Below are positions 44,601 to 54,168 of a stretch of DNA of 64,000 nt, one piece after another. The first letter of the stretch is position 1. Each line of letters starts with the position of its first letter. The notes under the pieces were generated by a model that was given only the letters and a program-made list of their open reading frames with translations, did no database searches and had not been told where the DNA came from. Source of the stretch: Flexivirga alba (GTDB taxonomy: Bacteria; Actinomycetota; Actinomycetes; Actinomycetales; Dermatophilaceae); assembly GCF_042661025.1 (NCBI RefSeq), contig NZ_JBHSWH010000001.1, forward strand, positions 3,286,001-3,350,000. The letters are read 5' to 3'. A program made the translations under genes and the position numbers.

Positions 44601-45012
44601 CCGTCTTGGGTGGTTACCCGGACTGCGGTGTGGTTACTGGGTGTTGGTAGTTGGTGGGTTTGGTTTGACACGGGTGATTGTGGTCCTTGGGGTACGTCAC
44701 GGGTACGAGAGATGAGTATCTGCGGGACAGGCCCGGGCTTCGGGGCGCTGCCGGTGGCTTCGTCGCGCCTCGCCGGAGGGCTGTCCGGCCCGTTGGTGCT
44801 CTCCTGCTCACGATCGCATTCGGCAGCGGAGTGGAGGGTCCGCGCGCAGCCGACCATCCACCCGTGCCCTCGACCCGAACGACGGCGGGAGTCTGTTCTC
44901 CACGGCGTTGCCCTATGCGTGCGCCTCCACGGAACCGACTGACTTGTCTGAGAAGTCGACGGTTCCCCGGTCCATCGGCTGCAGTTTCACCTGGGGGAAG
45001 GACGGCCCTTCG
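44601..45012. other. No gene seen
   Basis: 412 bp between the repeat copy and the TauE/SafE gene. ORFs here lack coding character and ribosome sites. The first 100 bp are G/T-rich on the plus strand. It probably marks the junction of the inserted segment with older sequence. Confidence 0.5.
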
Positions 45013-45726
45013 TCACCGCAGTGCGGAGCCGATGGCGACGAGCCCGGTGATGATGAGCAGCCGGACGACGATCCGGTCGAACCGGCGATCGTCGATGAAG
45101 GGGATGACACGAAGCCCTACCCACCATCCGATGAGAACTGCGGGTGCCGCCCATGCCACGATCGACAGGCGGTGGGTCGTCACCGAGCCGACGATCACGA
45201 ACCCCACGATTGCGCACAGGTCTTGGATGACGAACACTGCCTGCAGCGTCGCCCGGAATCGATCGGCGTCCGCATACGGGCCCTTCATCGCCAGCACGAT
45301 CGGAGGCCCGTTCATTCCCGTTGAGGTGAGGAGGGTCCCGCTAGCAATCCCGGCCGCCACACTTCCTCTTCGCCCGAACTGGCGCGCGGACCGTCCGACC
45401 GTGAGCGCACAGCCTATGACCACCAATCCGATACTGACACCCAAGAGAGCCGCCGGGACTGAGCGGGCGAGGATTAGACCGGTCGGCATTCCAACGAGGG
45501 CGGACGCACTCACAACTCGAAGCGCCCTCCAGTCGACGAGTGACCGCTGGTGGGCGGCGGCCCCGGTGGAGTAAATGGCACTCAAGATCGTGACGCACAC
45601 GACCGCAGTCGAAGGATCTGTCAGAATCGCGATCAGGGGTACTCCCACCATCGCGAAACCGAAACCGCTGATCGACTGGGTGAACGCGCTCACCGCGATG
45701 ATCGCGGTGAGCGCGATCACCATCAC
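45013..45726 (-). CDS. TauE/SafE family permease
   Basis: 237-residue integral membrane protein with about seven or eight helices; conserved GFGFAMVGVPLIAILTDP near the N-terminus and LTSTGMNGPPIVLAMKG in the middle are the two half-repeats typical of TauE/SafE anion (sulfite, organosulfur, carboxylate) carriers. GTG 45726 or ATG 45723 overlaps the nitrilase stop. Last gene of the operon; probably exports an acidic end product. Confidence 0.88.
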   Translation of the reverse strand: MMVIALTAIIAVSAFTQSISGFGFAMVGVPLIAILTDPSTAVVCVTILSAIYSTGAAAHQRSLVDWRALRVVSASALVGMPTGLILARSVPAALLGVSIGLVVIGCALTVGRSARQFGRRGSVAAGIASGTLLTSTGMNGPPIVLAMKGPYADADRFRATLQAVFVIQDLCAIVGFVIVGSVTTHRLSIVAWAAPAVLIGWWVGLRVIPFIDDRRFDRIVVRLLIITGLVAIGSALR

Positions 45727-46520
45727 TTCGATGCGACCGTGAAGCGTCGGTTCGAGAGACTCGGGTTCTTCGCCCGAACCGTCTGCACCCGTTCAGGGTC
45801 GATGTGGGTCGTTGCGGTACCAGCGACCTCTCCGGCGTTCGCGACTACGACGCCCATCGGGTCGATGACCATCGAGAGTCCGGTGCAGTGCGGGCCGGAC
45901 TGGCCAGCTGCGACCACGTAAACCGTGTTCTCAATTGCGCGCGCGCGCAGAAGGGTCGTCCAGTGGTCTTCCTTGCTTGGGCCCGCGACCCAGGCTGCTG
46001 GAAGGAGCAGGACATCCGCGTCGGCGTCGACCAATGCGCGGGCCATCTCAGGAAAGCGCAGGTCGTAGCAGGTCATCGCACCGAACGTGAATCCTCCGAG
46101 TTCGAACGTGACCGGTCGGAACGCCGCTGCCTCGACACGGTCGGACTCGCGATAGCCGAACGCGTCGTAGAGATGGACCTTCTCGTACTTGTCGATCTGC
46201 GCGCCGTCGGGTCCGACGATCAGCAGGGTGTTGATCCCTTTGTCGTTGGCATCGTTGATCGCAGTCATTCCGGCAACGATGGTTACCCCGTGCTGCTTCG
46301 CGAGGTGACCGATGAGCGTTCCGAAGTCTCCGGTGGTGGGCTCGCGCTCGGAGGAAGTGTCCGCGGTCGGGTCTGGATTGGAATACATCGCGTTCTCCGG
46401 CAACACGACGAGTTCCGCTCCAGTACCAGCCGCCTGCTCGATCAGCTTTGCGACGGATTCTCTGTTGGCTGCCTTGTCGGTGGTTGCACCGAACTGAGCC
46501 ACTGCCACTGTCAGTCCCAC
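45723..46520 (-). CDS. Carbon-nitrogen hydrolase (nitrilase superfamily)
   Basis: 265 residues from GTG 46520, which has ggaagg upstream; the frame is open to 46640 but family length favours 46520. The Glu-Lys-Cys triad is seen: LVVLPENAMYS (Glu), YEKVHLYDAFGYRES (Lys) and GAMTCYDLRFPE (Cys), followed by LLLPAAWVAGPSKEDHW. This is an omega-amidase or carbamoylase-like amidohydrolase. In the operon it could free ammonia from the imported nitrogen compound. Follows the RraA-like gene. Confidence 0.88.
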   Translation of the reverse strand: MGLTVAVAQFGATTDKAANRESVAKLIEQAAGTGAELVVLPENAMYSNPDPTADTSSEREPTTGDFGTLIGHLAKQHGVTIVAGMTAINDANDKGINTLLIVGPDGAQIDKYEKVHLYDAFGYRESDRVEAAAFRPVTFELGGFTFGAMTCYDLRFPEMARALVDADADVLLLPAAWVAGPSKEDHWTTLLRARAIENTVYVVAAGQSGPHCTGLSMVIDPMGVVVANAGEVAGTATTHIDPERVQTVRAKNPSLSNRRFTVASK

Positions 46521-46590
46521 TTTGCTGGTTCCTTCCCTCTTATCAAACGCGTGGTCGTGATCCTCACGCGGCATCACGGTCCACGCTCGA

Positions 46591-47241
46591 TCAGTTGTTG
46601 AAGTAGTTGATGGCGCCGGAGTATTCGGCGAGCGAGCCACCGGTCTGGATCTTCTCGCGGGCGGGAATCTCGGCGTCCTCCTTCTGCTTGAGAATCTTGG
46701 CGATCTCGAGCGCCTCGTCAGGCTTCAGGATCGCGATGCCGTCGGAGTCGGCGAATACAACGTCGCCGGGCTCAACGACGACGCCGCCGACGCTCACGGG
46801 AACGTTGATGGCGCCCTCGATCCCGGCGATCCGGGTGGTATGTGCCGCGATGCCTCGAGAGTAGAGCGGGAAGCCGTAGCCGAGTACTTCGTCGTAATCG
46901 TTCGACTTGCCATCGATGATCGCACCGACGACGCCCCGCTCCTTGGCTGTGAAGGAGACGAGTCCGCCGAAGCATGAACGCTGTTCGTCGCCCGACTGCT
47001 CGATCACGATGACGTCACCGGGGCGCGCCTGGTCCACTGCAACGTGCACAGCTGTGGAGTCGAGGTGGGGAATCCGGACGGTGATCGCCGTGCCGATGAA
47101 CTTCAGTGGGCGGCGGTTTGGTACGAGACCGCGCGGAAAGCCGTGGTCGCGAAGGTGCCCCAACGTCGAGGTACACACCTCGGACAGTGCGTCGACAATT
47201 GCTGGGTCGATTTGAGGAGCGGAGAGATTTTGGGTGAACAT
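46591..47241 (-). CDS. RraA-like protein (aldolase/decarboxylase type)
   Basis: 216 residues of the RraA/HMG-aldolase fold: RPLKFIGTAITVRIPH, then ARPGDVIVIEQSGDE, GVVGAIIDGKSNDYDEV and VVEPGDVVFADSDGIAI. Asp in DGKSND is where the metal-binding Arg-Asp pair normally sits (usual pattern DGxxRD), here with Asn before Asp, so aldolase activity is uncertain. ATG 47241. In catabolic operons such proteins act as 4-hydroxy-4-methyl-2-oxoglutarate or oxaloacetate aldolase/decarboxylases. Between permease and nitrilase genes. Confidence 0.82.
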   Translation of the reverse strand: MFTQNLSAPQIDPAIVDALSEVCTSTLGHLRDHGFPRGLVPNRRPLKFIGTAITVRIPHLDSTAVHVAVDQARPGDVIVIEQSGDEQRSCFGGLVSFTAKERGVVGAIIDGKSNDYDEVLGYGFPLYSRGIAAHTTRIAGIEGAINVPVSVGGVVVEPGDVVFADSDGIAILKPDEALEIAKILKQKEDAEIPAREKIQTGGSLAEYSGAINYFNN

Positions 47242-47272
47242 GAAGATTGACCGTTCTTTCTACTTGGAGGGG

Positions 47273-48070
47273 CTATTTGAGGACCTTGCGAAGGCCCATG
47301 ATGCGTTCGAGGATCACCACGACCGCAAGGCTCATGAGGATTAGGACAACGGAAAGTGCCGCAATCTGTGGATCGGTGCGAGTCTCGACGTAATTGAAGA
47401 TTTCCACCGGCAACGTTGTGATATCGCCGGCGACAACGAAGAGCGAGATGACTGCCTCATCGAAGGAGATGATGAACGAGATCACGAAACCGGCGAGAAC
47501 CCCAGGCAGGACAAGCGGCAGCGTAACCTTTCGGAATGTGGTCAGTGCCGACGCACCCAGGGTGCGCGCAGCCTCCTCGCACTGTTGGTTGAGTGTCATC
47601 AGGCTCATTGACGTCGTGCGTATCACGTATGGAACGGTTATGCCCAGGTGAGCGATGATCAGACCCTGGTACGTTCCGGTGAGCTTCATGGGATCGAGGA
47701 CCAACAGGAGCGCGAGGCCGAGGACAATCGCTGGCACCAACAATGGGGAGAGGAAGAAGCCGGACAGGACCGCTCGCCCCGGGAACGAGTACCGACTGAG
47801 CGCAACCGCGGCTGGGACACCGACGAGGGACGCGAGCAGAGCCACCCCGACAGCGACGATGAAGCTCACTCTGAAACCACTCATGAAGGCCTCGTTGTGC
47901 CAGATCTTGCCGTACCATTGAAGGCTGAAACCCCTTGGCGGGAACGACATTGTTGACTGAGTGTCGATGCTGATCAACAGGACGATGATGATCGGTGCAA
48001 GGAGAAAAAGGTAAAGCAGAGTCACGATGATTCGAGTTGGCCACTGGCCGAACCGTGCATTGTCGATCAT
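47273..48070 (-). CDS. ABC transporter permease (PotC-like)
   Basis: 265 residues, six membrane helices. The inner loop EAA motif EEAARTLGASALTTFRKVTL near residue 180 contacts the ATPase. ATG 48070 overlaps the stop of the other permease by one base. Belongs to the spermidine/putrescine-type family; with its three partners it imports a small organic compound. Confidence 0.9.
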   Translation of the reverse strand: MIDNARFGQWPTRIIVTLLYLFLLAPIIIVLLISIDTQSTMSFPPRGFSLQWYGKIWHNEAFMSGFRVSFIVAVGVALLASLVGVPAAVALSRYSFPGRAVLSGFFLSPLLVPAIVLGLALLLVLDPMKLTGTYQGLIIAHLGITVPYVIRTTSMSLMTLNQQCEEAARTLGASALTTFRKVTLPLVLPGVLAGFVISFIISFDEAVISLFVVAGDITTLPVEIFNYVETRTDPQIAALSVVLILMSLAVVVILERIMGLRKVLK

Positions 48071-48957
48071 CACTGGTCCTCGATTCGCTTGATGGCCCGC
48101 TGGTAGACGACGATGACAGATCCGAACAGAACGAGGAGAATGAAGGATATTGCTGCGGCAAACGGCCAGTTCAGGGTCTGTGTCGCCTGATCGTAAATCT
48201 CGGTGGCAAGAAGGAAGACTCTGCCTCCGCCCACGAGTCGTGGGGTGATGAAGGAACTGATGGTGAGTACGAACACCAGTAATGCGCCCGTGAGAACACC
48301 GGGCATACTGAGTGGCCACACGATGCGCCAGAAGGTTTTCCATCGGGACGCGCCGAGGCTCGCTGCAGCATACTCGAGTTCGGGGTTGAAGCGGCCGAAC
48401 CCGGAAAGCAGCGCCAGAATCATATACGGCATGAGGATCTCGACCATGGCGATATAGACGCCGACCGAATTGTTGATGAGCGTTAGCGGCTGGTCGATAA
48501 AACCTACGCCTTCCAAGCTTTTGTTGACTACCCCATCCTGTCCAAGGAGGACGATCCAGCCGTACGTACGTACGACCGAGCTGGTTAGCAGTGGGGCGAT
48601 CGCGAGGGCGACGAGCAACCCTTTGAACCGAGATGTTGTGCGCATAAGGAACAGCGCGATCGGGTACGACACAATGACGGTTGCAATCGTGACGACGACA
48701 CCAAGTTTCAGCGTGTCCCAAGCCATTCCCCAGTAGTACGAGTCAGAGACAAACTTCGTGTACGAGCCAGCCGATACACCCTGCCGGATCATGCCGGTGG
48801 AGTCCCCGGTGTTCAGGCTCATTCGAAGAAGCCACACGAGCGGTAGGACAAAGGCGACGAGCATGCCAATGAGTGCTGGAAGGCTCAGCGCCCACACGGT
48901 GCGCCGGTCGGATCGACCGGTACGCCGCCTTACGGCCTGGATGGAGTGCGTCGTCAT
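48070..48957 (-). CDS. ABC transporter permease (PotB-like)
   Basis: 295 residues, six helices after a basic N-terminus (QAVRRRTGRSDRRTVWALSL). EAA loop: LEYAAASLGASRWKTFWRIV near residue 190. ATG 48957 overlaps the ATPase stop (ATGA). Partner of the PotC-like subunit. Confidence 0.9.
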   Translation of the reverse strand: MTTHSIQAVRRRTGRSDRRTVWALSLPALIGMLVAFVLPLVWLLRMSLNTGDSTGMIRQGVSAGSYTKFVSDSYYWGMAWDTLKLGVVVTIATVIVSYPIALFLMRTTSRFKGLLVALAIAPLLTSSVVRTYGWIVLLGQDGVVNKSLEGVGFIDQPLTLINNSVGVYIAMVEILMPYMILALLSGFGRFNPELEYAAASLGASRWKTFWRIVWPLSMPGVLTGALLVFVLTISSFITPRLVGGGRVFLLATEIYDQATQTLNWPFAAAISFILLVLFGSVIVVYQRAIKRIEDQ

Positions 48958-50144
48958 GACACGAACTTCATCGTCTGGCGAGCAGCGTCGAACTCCTCGG
49001 AGAGCGCGGGGCGACCGGGATGGCCCGCAGACGGGGCGGCGCTGCGCGCCGCTGATGCATTCGTGTCATCGGGCCGAAGTACAACGGCGTCTTCGACATC
49101 CCAGCTGAGTCGTACTTCCTCGCCAGAGGCGACGGGGCCGGCGCTTGTGGCGAGCGACTGGACGGACAGCGTCTGACCGGCGGCGCTCACCGAGTACTCG
49201 ACGACGTCGCCAACGTAGGAGAAGGTGAGGACCACTCCCCGAATGCTCGGGCGGTCTGAGCCAGGGCCGGAAGGTCCGACGCCGAGCCTGATGCGGTGTG
49301 GGCGGACGAGCACGGTCACCCGGCCAACAGCACGGAATTCATTCATCGCCGGCATCCGCCCGATCCCTGCGATGTCGACCACCGAGTGATCGTCGTCGGA
49401 CTGGATGACGTCCCCCTCAAGGAGGTTGGCGCGGCCGATGAATGTTGCCACGAACCGACTTGAGGGGTGCTCGTAGATGTCCCGCGGTGCACCGATCTGT
49501 TCGATGTTGCCCTCTGACATCACGACGATCCGATCGGATGTCGCAAGCGCCTCGTCCTGATCGTGAGTGACGAAAACCGTCGTGATTCCAGTCTTTTGTT
49601 GAATCGAGCGGATCTCATCGCGCATGTTCTCCCGCAGCTTCGCATCGAGGTTCGACAGCGGTTCGTCCAGCAGGAGCACCTTGGGCCGGATGACGAGGGC
49701 GCGGGCCAGCGCTACACGCTGCTGCTGTCCGCCGGACAGCGCCTTGGTGCGACGGTCGCCAAGATGGCCGAGGTGCACCAGGTCGAGCACTTCCTCGACC
49801 CGTTGCCGAGTCTCGGTCTTCCCCACCTTTCGCATCTCAAGACCGAAGGCGACGTTCTGCTTCACATCCAGATGGGGAAAAAGCGCATAGCTCTGGAATA
49901 CCATCCCCATGTCGCGTTTGTGGACAGGCGATCGGGTGAGGTTCTTTCCATCGACTTCGATGTCACCGGAAGTCGGCTCGACGAGACCCGCGAGCATCCG
50001 TAATGTAGTTGTCTTACCACAGCCGGAAGGTCCGAGAAGCGAGATGAACTCGCCCTTTTCTATGTCGAGGTCGAACCGGGCGACGGCAGGCTTCTCGGTC
50101 CCCGGGTAGTGCTTGGTGATGCCTCGGAGGCTCAGAAAGCTCAT
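48954..50144 (-). CDS. ABC transporter ATP-binding protein (PotA-like)
   Basis: 396 residues. Walker A LLGPSGCGKTTTLRMLAG, Q loop MVFQSYALFPHL, signature LSGGQQQRVALARAL, Walker B KVLLLDEPLSNLD and the switch His in VFVTHDQDEA. The C-terminal TOBE-like regulatory domain covers about 240-370. A 25-residue variable tail follows. Energises uptake by the two permeases downstream. Confidence 0.93.
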   Translation of the reverse strand: MSFLSLRGITKHYPGTEKPAVARFDLDIEKGEFISLLGPSGCGKTTTLRMLAGLVEPTSGDIEVDGKNLTRSPVHKRDMGMVFQSYALFPHLDVKQNVAFGLEMRKVGKTETRQRVEEVLDLVHLGHLGDRRTKALSGGQQQRVALARALVIRPKVLLLDEPLSNLDAKLRENMRDEIRSIQQKTGITTVFVTHDQDEALATSDRIVVMSEGNIEQIGAPRDIYEHPSSRFVATFIGRANLLEGDVIQSDDDHSVVDIAGIGRMPAMNEFRAVGRVTVLVRPHRIRLGVGPSGPGSDRPSIRGVVLTFSYVGDVVEYSVSAAGQTLSVQSLATSAGPVASGEEVRLSWDVEDAVVLRPDDTNASAARSAAPSAGHPGRPALSEEFDAARQTMKFVS

Positions 50145-50174
50145 AATATTTCAGCCTTTCGTTGCAATTGGCGC

Positions 50175-51236
50175 TCAGGATCCGGAGATGATGTCGCGCC
50201 GCCAGAGCTGGGTCCAGTCATCGCGATGCGTAGCCGCCTTGGCCCAGTCGACATTTAGTACGTTCTTGAGTTTCGCCGGGTCTGCGGAGGTGCGTGCCAG
50301 TGCGTCAGTCGATGGCTTGGCTTTGGTGTTCGTCGGGGCGTAGAACATCGTGTTGGTGAACTTTGCTTGAGCGTCGGGGCTCAGCGCGTAGTTGATGAAC
50401 GTCTGTGCGGCCGCTGAGTCGGGTGCATCCTTGACGAGGTTGATTGTGTTGATCTGGAAGATCGTCTTGTCGTCCGGGATGGCGACCTTCAGCTTGCCGT
50501 TGCTCTTGGCGGCGTATGTCTGTGCTCTCGCGTTCCACGCGATAGCGATATCGGCCTGGCCGGCCTGAACCAGCGTGTACTGGTCCGGTTGTGGTGCGAA
50601 AGTCTGGACCGAGGGGGCAAGCGTCTTGAGGCGTGCGACACCCTTGGAGACGTCGTCGAGCGTCCCTCCCGCCTTGGCGTTCTCAATCAGCATCAGGCTC
50701 GTGCCTTGGATGTCGGGGGCAGCAGTGACGATGACCTTCCCCTTGTACTTGGGGTTCCACAGGTCGTCCCAGGTCGTTGGTGCCGGGTTCACCGCATCGT
50801 TGTAGATCAACACGAGGGAGTCGAAGGTGACCGCGGGACCGTATCCGTCGGCGTTCTTTCCGCGTGGGTCGATATCTGCCGCATTCGGCACGAGCTTTGG
50901 ATCAAGTTTGGCGAAAAGCGCAGACTTGTTCCCGGTGTCGGAGACGGAGACGTCCATGATGGATACGTCCGTCTTGGGATTGTTCTTCGAGGCTCTGAGC
51001 GCGGCGAGGTTGTCTGCTGAGCTCTTGACGGCCTGGTACTTCACCTTAATCTTCGGATACTTGACCTCGAAAGGCTTGATGACTGCGGCGGTGTAGTTGT
51101 CCTGAAAGATGCCGGAGTAACCTTGGATCGTAATTGTTCCCTCGGTCGGTGAGCCGCCGCCGGACTTCGAACTGCCACATGCCGTGAGGCTGAGTGCGAC
51201 GATTCCGAGGGCGCTCACGATCTTGTACGTCTTCAC
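50175..51236 (-). CDS. Extracellular solute-binding lipoprotein (PotD-like)
   Basis: 353 residues. GTG 51236 with AAGGAG seven bases ahead; signal IVALSLTACGSSKSGG, Cys20 lipidated. Solute-binding family features: ITIQGYSGIFQDNYTAAVI and TTWDDLWNPKYKGKVIVTA, typical of spermidine/putrescine-like and other carboxylate or amine binders. The ligand is not predictable. First transport gene of the operon, after a 159-bp gap from the GntR gene, which probably holds the promoter and operator. Confidence 0.92.
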   Translation of the reverse strand: MKTYKIVSALGIVALSLTACGSSKSGGGSPTEGTITIQGYSGIFQDNYTAAVIKPFEVKYPKIKVKYQAVKSSADNLAALRASKNNPKTDVSIMDVSVSDTGNKSALFAKLDPKLVPNAADIDPRGKNADGYGPAVTFDSLVLIYNDAVNPAPTTWDDLWNPKYKGKVIVTAAPDIQGTSLMLIENAKAGGTLDDVSKGVARLKTLAPSVQTFAPQPDQYTLVQAGQADIAIAWNARAQTYAAKSNGKLKVAIPDDKTIFQINTINLVKDAPDSAAAQTFINYALSPDAQAKFTNTMFYAPTNTKAKPSTDALARTSADPAKLKNVLNVDWAKAATHRDDWTQLWRRDIISGS

Positions 51237-51395
51237 TTGGTGACTCCTTGTTTTTTGATTCGAATGTCATGGTCGATAGACCATGCAGCGTGGTTGTCGT
51301 ATCGGGTGAGCGGCATATGCCCTCACGGGCCCCTGCGACGAGTCCCATTAGGGCGGGGTTTATCCTCGGCCGGCGTCGTCCGGGTGGTGTGCGCG

Positions 51396-52073
51396 TCAGC
51401 TTGTTGCGACGGTCGGGTCTTGTTGGGTCGCGACCTTGTCCAGATCGACGCGCTGTCGATCTATTTGGCGCTGATAGGAGTCTTGGATGTGCTCGATCGT
51501 TTCCTTCTCAGCGAGGTCGGCGTTGCCAGCGGCGATCGCCGAGAGGATGCCTCGGTGGGCGTCATTGACTCCGGCCATGCCCAAGAACGCGTGAGCTATG
51601 TACCACAGGCGAAGCGATCCACAGTTGAGGCGCTTCACGCAGTCGGCCAGGAAACGATTGTCGGTGGCGATTGCGACCTGCTGATGGAAGTCGAGGTCCA
51701 GCTCGACCGCCGTATAGACATTGCCGTCGTCGACCGCCGAGTCGAGTTCGTCGAGGACCCGACCGAGGATGCCAAGTTGTGCCGGCGTACGTCGCTCGGC
51801 CGCTTGGCGAGCCACCGGAGACTCGAGGATCACCCGGGCCTCGTAGAGGCGTGACAGGTCTGAAATCTTCATGCCACGCACGTACGGCGTCCGGTGAGCC
51901 GGCCACATGATGAACTGCTCATCAGCCAGTCGCTTCAGCGCCTCTCGCATCGGTGTACGCCCGAACCCGAACGTCTCGCTGAGGCGTAGGTCGTCCAAGG
52001 GTTCGTCCTCGCGCAACTCTCCCGTCACGATCGCGCGCCGGAGCGCGGCGTACGCCTGATCGAACTTCGTCAT
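51396..52073 (-). CDS. GntR family (FadR-type) transcriptional regulator
   Basis: 225 residues from ATG 52073. N-terminal winged helix (AYAALRRAIVTGELREDEPL; LSETFGFGRTPMREALKRL) and a C-terminal all-helical FCD ligand domain with metal-site residues (ARVILESPVARQAAERR; LDLDFHQQVAIATDN; NDAHRGILSAI). It lies just upstream of the transport operon on the same strand and is probably its repressor, with the imported compound or a product as effector. Confidence 0.9.
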   Translation of the reverse strand: MTKFDQAYAALRRAIVTGELREDEPLDDLRLSETFGFGRTPMREALKRLADEQFIMWPAHRTPYVRGMKISDLSRLYEARVILESPVARQAAERRTPAQLGILGRVLDELDSAVDDGNVYTAVELDLDFHQQVAIATDNRFLADCVKRLNCGSLRLWYIAHAFLGMAGVNDAHRGILSAIAAGNADLAEKETIEHIQDSYQRQIDRQRVDLDKVATQQDPTVATS

Positions 52074-52341
52074 ATATGGCCTCACAACAAGAATATATTT
52101 ACGTTGCAGAGGACAATATGACGCAACTCACATGGCGTCAAGGCGTTGATATGGCCAGGGCCTGACGGTGCGACGTCGCGTTCGCGCGATGGGTGAGGTG
52201 CAACAGTGTTTGCGTGGACGGCTCGGCCGGTGTTGTCTGCGAGGGCTGGCCAGTGCCGGTCGGCTCGGCCGACCCGAGCGTGCGCCGGCATGGATGTCTC
52301 CGTTTCAACAGGGGATGAAACCTGATTGACGGAGGTGCACC

Positions 52342-52544
52342 ATGACAACCATCGAGACGGCCGAGGCGCCTCAGCTGCTGTCGGCGTAGGAGGCGGCCGA
52401 CTGGTGCCACATCAGCGTGAACACGCTCGGCTACCTTGCGCTGCAAGGGGTGGTTCGCACCGGCGGTGCGGAATGGGGAAGCAGCGGCTCTGGCTTGCTG
52501 GGGATCTGGCGCGATGGATCCTCGAGCGGCGGGAGCCGGAATGA
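52342..52544 (+). pseudogene. Decayed excisionase
   Basis: ATG 52342 with ggaggtgcacc upstream starts MTTIETAEAPQLLSA, then an in-frame TAG at 52387, then EAADWCHISVNTLGYLALQG in frame and GKQRLWLAGDLARWILERRE in a second frame. This is a MerR/excisionase-type protein with a stop and a frame shift. It precedes a truncated integrase as in living elements. Confidence 0.7.
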
Positions 52545-52925
52545 TCCTGCGCACCGATACGGGGCGATATCGGGTCCGGGTGAAGTACCGGGGCCTTATC
52601 GTCGCTGAGCGCACGTTTAAGCGGAAGATTGACGCGGTTCGCTGGGAGGACGGAGCAGAAGCGGAGGCTCCATGAGGGCGACTTCGTCTCCCCAGCCGAT
52701 GGGCGGATCACGGTCTCCGAGTTGGCCGCGGACCACCGAGACGGTTGGGTGGGCCAGGTCTCGGTGAGGTCCTGGGAGTCGGACGAATTGGCGCTGCGCA
52801 TCCATATCGTGCTTGCGTTCGGCAAGCTGCCGGCCAACGCCGTCACACCCATGCAGGTGGAGCGGGCTGCGGTGACCGTCCCGCTCGCGTGTCACGGGCG
52901 GCAGCCGGTCACCGGCAGATTTCGA
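52541..52925 (+). pseudogene. Truncated tyrosine integrase, N-terminal part
   Basis: MILRTDTGRYRVRVKYRGL with AERTFKRKIDAVRWED is the AP2-like arm-binding start of an integrase; in another frame QKRRLHEGDFVSPADGRITV and SWESDELALRIHIVLAFGKL, then MQVERA, continue the core-binding domain. The catalytic half is missing, replaced by the oppositely oriented gene that ends at 52909. So this integrase is inactive. Confidence 0.7.
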
Positions 52926-54168
52926 CCGGTTCGCACGCCACACTGTCGCCATCGGGTTGTCGGTTCGCGCTGTTGGACAGGTCGATGGCCAGCGTGGCTC
53001 CGCGTGCGGCGGTGATGCCGGCGTGCCAGGCGGAGGTCAGTTCGGTTGCGTCGTGGGCGCGCACGGTGGTCAGGCGTCCTCGGACGTGGTCTGTGACGCG
53101 GTCGGGGTGCGGCGCCAGCCGGCGGGCCGGGGCGAACATCAGCTCGGAGTGTATGAGCTGTTCGGGAAGTTGTTCAGCGGCGCAGAGGTGTCGACTGATG
53201 CGATGCGCTGCTCGGGCGAGTTTGGCTGCGACTGCTTCGGGTTCGACTGTTTCGGCGTCTCTGGTGAGCTGCTGATCAAGGCGCCTGAGTTGTTCATAGA
53301 GATCTCTACTGGCGGCGATGAACTGGTGACTCGGTGGTGTCAGGGTGGTCAGCCCGTGGATCCAGGTTTCGTCGACCCGGGCCAGCGACTGGACCGCGGC
53401 TGGGAACGCCACCGGGACGGCTGACCCGTCGTGCTGGGCGTACACGCGTGCGGTGACGCCATACAGGTGGGTGCCTTGAGTGGCGAGGGTGTGCAGCACT
53501 TCGGCGCACGGGATCGTGGCGGCCAGGGACTCGGCGGTGGCGTTGTCCCACCGGTGGATCGCCAGGTCCAGCCGGTCGGCCTCGAGGAACGGCCGGCTCG
53601 GGGTGACAGCAGCCACGATCCGCAGTCCTGGCTCCAGCCGTTCGCCGGGCGTCGTCGGTAGATGGGTGAGGATGTCTTCGGCGAACCTGCCGACGGTCAG
53701 TGGCGGGATTGCCTCCTGCAACGGCATGTTGGCGATCGTGTATCTGGCGGCGACGGCGGTGATGCTCAGCACTCGGGCGGTGACGTTCGACAGCTCGGCT
53801 GTCGAGCGCAGGACGTCGGCCCTGATGTCGTCGGGTTGGTGCATGAGGTCGGCGAACACCGCGAGGGTGCAGGTGAGGCGAGCGAGCGGGTGAGGGTCGG
53901 TGGCCGACGCGGTGGTGAATGGTTCGTCGTCGCCGGGTAGCGGCTGGGCGGGTGCGGGGTAGTGGTCGATGACCGTCTGTAACGGGTGACTGGCTCGGGT
54001 GTCCCGGATCCAGGTGCCGTGGGGGCCGAGTAGTTCGGTGAGCAGGCGATGCGTGGTGTGGTCGAACGCCGCCCACCGTGCGGGGGTGACCGGGCGGTCG
54101 TCCTCGCGCAGGGTGCGGGTGAGCAGGTCTGCCCGTTCCAGCAGGTCGGCGGCGGTGGTCGTGCTCAC
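52909..54168 (-). CDS. Hypothetical ICE-associated protein
   Basis: 419 residues from GTG 54168, which overlaps the stop of the next upstream gene (GTGA). Mostly helical and soluble: TTAADLLERADLLTRTLRED, LARLTCTLAVFADLMHQPDD, VAARYTIANMPLQEAIPPL. No recognised domain. Coupled to the small protein and primase genes, it looks like part of the replication or maintenance module of an actinobacterial conjugative element. Confidence 0.7.
   Translation of the reverse strand: MSTTTAADLLERADLLTRTLREDDRPVTPARWAAFDHTTHRLLTELLGPHGTWIRDTRASHPLQTVIDHYPAPAQPLPGDDEPFTTASATDPHPLARLTCTLAVFADLMHQPDDIRADVLRSTAELSNVTARVLSITAVAARYTIANMPLQEAIPPLTVGRFAEDILTHLPTTPGERLEPGLRIVAAVTPSRPFLEADRLDLAIHRWDNATAESLAATIPCAEVLHTLATQGTHLYGVTARVYAQHDGSAVPVAFPAAVQSLARVDETWIHGLTTLTPPSHQFIAASRDLYEQLRRLDQQLTRDAETVEPEAVAAKLARAAHRISRHLCAAEQLPEQLIHSELMFAPARRLAPHPDRVTDHVRGRLTTVRAHDATELTSAWHAGITAARGATLAIDLSNSANRQPDGDSVACEPVEICR

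Noticed and set aside
44610..44942. 110-aa plus-strand ORF
   Set aside because: No ribosome site, odd composition (Trp/Gly-rich then Arg-rich) and no recognisable domain.
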